This document shows, one piece after another, positions 23,630 to 25,397 of a DNA stretch of 25,397 nt. The DNA comes from a bacterium UBA4637. GTDB taxonomy: Bacteria > Bacteroidota > Bacteroidia > Bacteroidales > Bacteroidaceae. Where the stretch lies: the NCBI GenBank assembly GCA_002405875.1, contig DHMR01000024.1, forward strand, positions 1 to 25,397, written 5' to 3'. Position 1 is the stretch's first letter. The number at the start of each line of letters is the position of its first letter. The position numbers and the translations under genes are program-made. The notes beneath the pieces are model-generated. The model was not told the DNA's origin. It was given only the letters and a program-made list of their open reading frames with translations, and did no database searches.

Positions 23630-23671
23630 CCACAGATTTCACGGATTTCACAGATTTATTTTGTACTTTTG
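23630..23671 (+). promoter_or_regulatory. CACAGATTT repeat element and -7 box before the 5'-nucleotidase genes
   Basis: CACAGATTTCACGGATTTC and a third CACAGATTT lie at 23631-23657, with another single copy at 23590-23598. They run directly into TACTTTTG (23664-23671), a good -7 box. No TTTG lies 20 bases upstream; the repeat occupies the place of the -33 region. Confidence 0.55.
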
Positions 23672-23719
23672 CATTCCAAAACATGAAGGAATAATTCAAA
23701 GCATGAAGTAATGATAAGT

Positions 23720-24496
23720 ATGAAGAAAAAGACTAGTATGAAGATGGTGCTTGCATCGGCGATGATAATGCTGATGGCAAGCCCGGCCTTTGCCCAGAAA
23801 TATAAGGTGGCGAAGGTGGAGCGCACTCGCATCCTCATCGACCAGCGTTGGGATGCGGAGCCTGATGAGGAGGCTGCCAAGTTTATCGCTCCATATAAGA
23901 GTAAGGTGGATAGCATCATGGGACCTGTGGTGGGCACCATCGCTCACGACATGACTCGCCATCGCCCGGAGAGCGAACTCAGCAATCTGCTCTGCGACAT
24001 CCTCGTATGGGGTGGCAAGGCTTTCAACGAGCAGCCGGTCTTCGCGGTCTACAACATGGGTGGCATCCGTGCCAACCTCGCCAAGGGAAACGTGACTGTG
24101 GGTGATGTGAACGAGATTGCGCCTTTCGAGAACAAGATTTGCTTCCTTACGCTTACGGGCGACAAGGTGCTGGAGCTCTTCCAGCAGATAGCGCATCGTG
24201 GGGGAGAGGGACTCAGCCACGCCGTGCGCCTGGTCATCACCAAGGATGGCCATCTCAAGAGCGTTACCTTGAATGGTGAGCCAGTAGACCCAGCCAAGAA
24301 ATATCGCATCGCCACGCTCGACTACCTTGCCGAGGGCAACGACCAGATGGTGGCTTTCAAGAGTGGCACCGATGTGGTTTCTCCGAAGGCTAAGGAGAAT
24401 AACGTGCGCTACATCATCATGGACTATTTCCGTGAGAAGGCGAAGCAAGGAGAAACTGTAAGTTCGAAGATTGAAGGCCGCTGCGTGGTAGAATAA
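23720..24496 (+). CDS. 5'-nucleotidase C-terminal (substrate-binding) domain, standalone
   Basis: This 258-residue exported protein has a signal peptide ending SPAFAQ (about residue 26). The rest is the 5'-nucleotidase C domain of UshA/CD73-type enzymes: TRHRPESELSNLLCDIL, YNMGGIRANL, NEIAPFENKICFLTLTGDKVLEL and YRIATLDYLAEGNDQM. The usual GGDG[FY] base-stacking loop reads GNDQM here. The catalytic metallophosphatase domain is missing but is encoded by the next gene, 16 bases downstream, so the two products probably act as a pair in the periplasm. The start at 23720 is preferred over 23711 because it begins a better signal peptide; ATAAGT directly precedes it. Confidence 0.85.
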   Translation: MKKKTSMKMVLASAMIMLMASPAFAQKYKVAKVERTRILIDQRWDAEPDEEAAKFIAPYKSKVDSIMGPVVGTIAHDMTRHRPESELSNLLCDILVWGGKAFNEQPVFAVYNMGGIRANLAKGNVTVGDVNEIAPFENKICFLTLTGDKVLELFQQIAHRGGEGLSHAVRLVITKDGHLKSVTLNGEPVDPAKKYRIATLDYLAEGNDQMVAFKSGTDVVSPKAKENNVRYIIMDYFREKAKQGETVSSKIEGRCVVE

Positions 24497-24512
24497 GAAA
24501 ACAGATTGATTT

Positions 24513-25352
24513 ATGAAGAAATTAGTAGTATATATAATGATGTGTTTCTGTGCCATGAATGTGATGGCGCAGAAAAAGTTGGTGGTGCTCCATACCAATG
24601 ACACCCATTCGTGCGTGATGCCTATCAACCCAAACCTCGCCGATACGGCGATGGCGAATCGTGGTGGCTATCTTCGCCGTGTGGCGATGGTTAAGCAGGA
24701 GCGCATGGCTAATCCCGACTTGTTGCTCTTCGACAGCGGCGATTTCTCGCAGGGCTCGCCTTACTATTCGCTCTTCAAGGGCGATGTGGAGGTAGGACTC
24801 ATGAACGAGATGAAATATGATGCTGCCACCATCGGCAACCATGAGTTTGATTTTGGCATCGACAACATGGTGCGCCTCTTCAAGATGGCGAAGTTCCCGA
24901 TAGTTTGCAGCAACTACGATTTCACGGGTACTCCTTTGGTGGATGTCGTGAAGCCATACGTCATCTTGCATCGCCAGGGCTTGAAGATTGGCGTCTTTGG
25001 TCTTTGCCCTGAGCTCAAGGGCTTGGTGAGCGAGGCCAACTATGGACCTATCAAGTATCTCGACCCTGTGCAGAAGGGCGAGGAGATGGCTGAGTTCTTG
25101 AAGAAGAAAAAGAAGTGCGACGTTATCATCTGTCTCTCTCACCTGGGATGGAACATAGATGGGATAGACGACACCGAACTGGTGCCTGGCACCCGATACA
25201 TCGACTTGGTGCTCGGCGGTCATAGCCACACTTACTTCAAGAACCTAAGATACTTGAAAAATCTCGATGGCAAGGAGGTTCCTGTTGACCAAAATGGCAA
25301 GAGTGCCATCTGGGTAGGCAAGATGACCTTGGACATCGTGAAGAATAAGTAA
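24513..25352 (+). CDS. 5'-nucleotidase N-terminal metallophosphatase domain, standalone
   Basis: This 279-residue exported protein has a signal peptide ending NVMAQ (about residue 20). It is a calcineurin-type metallophosphatase with the two-metal ligands in VLHTNDTHS (Asp30, His32), FDSGDFSQG (Asp74, Asp77), IGNHEFDFG (Asn109, His110), CLSHLGW and GGHSHT. It is the catalytic half of an UshA-type 5'-nucleotidase; the C-terminal substrate domain is the preceding gene, so the order is reversed relative to the fused enzyme. Likely role: periplasmic dephosphorylation of nucleotides for salvage. The stop at 25352 is complete; the last 45 bases of the window hold nothing recognised. Confidence 0.9.
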   Translation: MKKLVVYIMMCFCAMNVMAQKKLVVLHTNDTHSCVMPINPNLADTAMANRGGYLRRVAMVKQERMANPDLLLFDSGDFSQGSPYYSLFKGDVEVGLMNEMKYDAATIGNHEFDFGIDNMVRLFKMAKFPIVCSNYDFTGTPLVDVVKPYVILHRQGLKIGVFGLCPELKGLVSEANYGPIKYLDPVQKGEEMAEFLKKKKKCDVIICLSHLGWNIDGIDDTELVPGTRYIDLVLGGHSHTYFKNLRYLKNLDGKEVPVDQNGKSAIWVGKMTLDIVKNK

Positions 25353-25397
25353 TCTCTTTATGTGTATAAGTTATAAGGAATAAAACCAAAAAGGCTC

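Noticed and set aside
23696..24628. 310-codon minus-strand frame opposite the 5'-nucleotidase genes
   Set aside because: Shadow of two genes with clear domains; its composition (His/Leu/Val/Glu) is typical of antisense frames.

Overview
The window looks like a chromosomal segment of a gut-type Bacteroidota, most likely a Prevotellaceae member (Prevotella/Segatella). The evidence is threefold. Promoters follow the Bacteroidota pattern (TTTG, about 20 bases, TAnnTTTG) and Shine-Dalgarno sequences are absent. The protein families are Bacteroidota-typical: Mfa1/Mfa2 fimbriae, DUF3575, DUF3868 and DUF5106-thioredoxin. Many small lipoproteins carry a Bacteroidota-style lipobox. Species level is inference only.

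Layout. 1-347: 3' end of a class II fructose-bisphosphate aldolase gene and its terminator. 435-2353: a small lipoprotein gene (+) facing a DUF5106/thioredoxin-fold gene (-), separated by a 35-bp tandem repeat. 2354-13139: a long minus-strand operon for a type V (Mfa1-like) fimbria. In transcription order it holds a DUF3575 barrel protein, a DUF3868/OmpA-like protein, the Mfa1-type major pilin, the Mfa2/FimB-type anchor and three accessory or tip lipoproteins, one with a C-terminal lectin-like (FISUMP/DUF1566-type) domain. 13238-14370: a divergent membrane-bound LuxR-type regulator, the obvious candidate controller of the operon.

14346-19502: housekeeping genes: nnr (-), then hpt, adk, obgE and pgeF (+). 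19519-20727: a two-LytM-domain M23 peptidase. 20728-21153: a gene-free island holding two repeat families, a 22-bp tandem unit and seven copies of the decamer GGTGTAGTGT in both orientations. 21154-22553: a standalone AICAR transformylase and a tiny basic protein (-). 22715-23434: a 74-residue HTH-like protein (+) facing rplS (-) across a shared terminator. 23720-25352: a 5'-nucleotidase split into separate C-domain and N-domain genes in reversed order.

How it works together. The fimbrial genes form a complete type V pilus set: lipoprotein precursors, anchor, three accessory subunits and two envelope proteins. The major pilin and all three accessory subunits, but not the anchor, carry a Thr-Arg dipeptide 27-36 residues after the lipidated Cys, following a strand-like segment. 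This matches the protease-triggered strand exchange known for P. gingivalis fimbriae. A 13-bp hairpin between pilin and anchor could set subunit ratios. No wholly new defence or mobile system is visible. The least explained items are the repeat island at 20774-21128 and the repeats around the DUF5106 gene.
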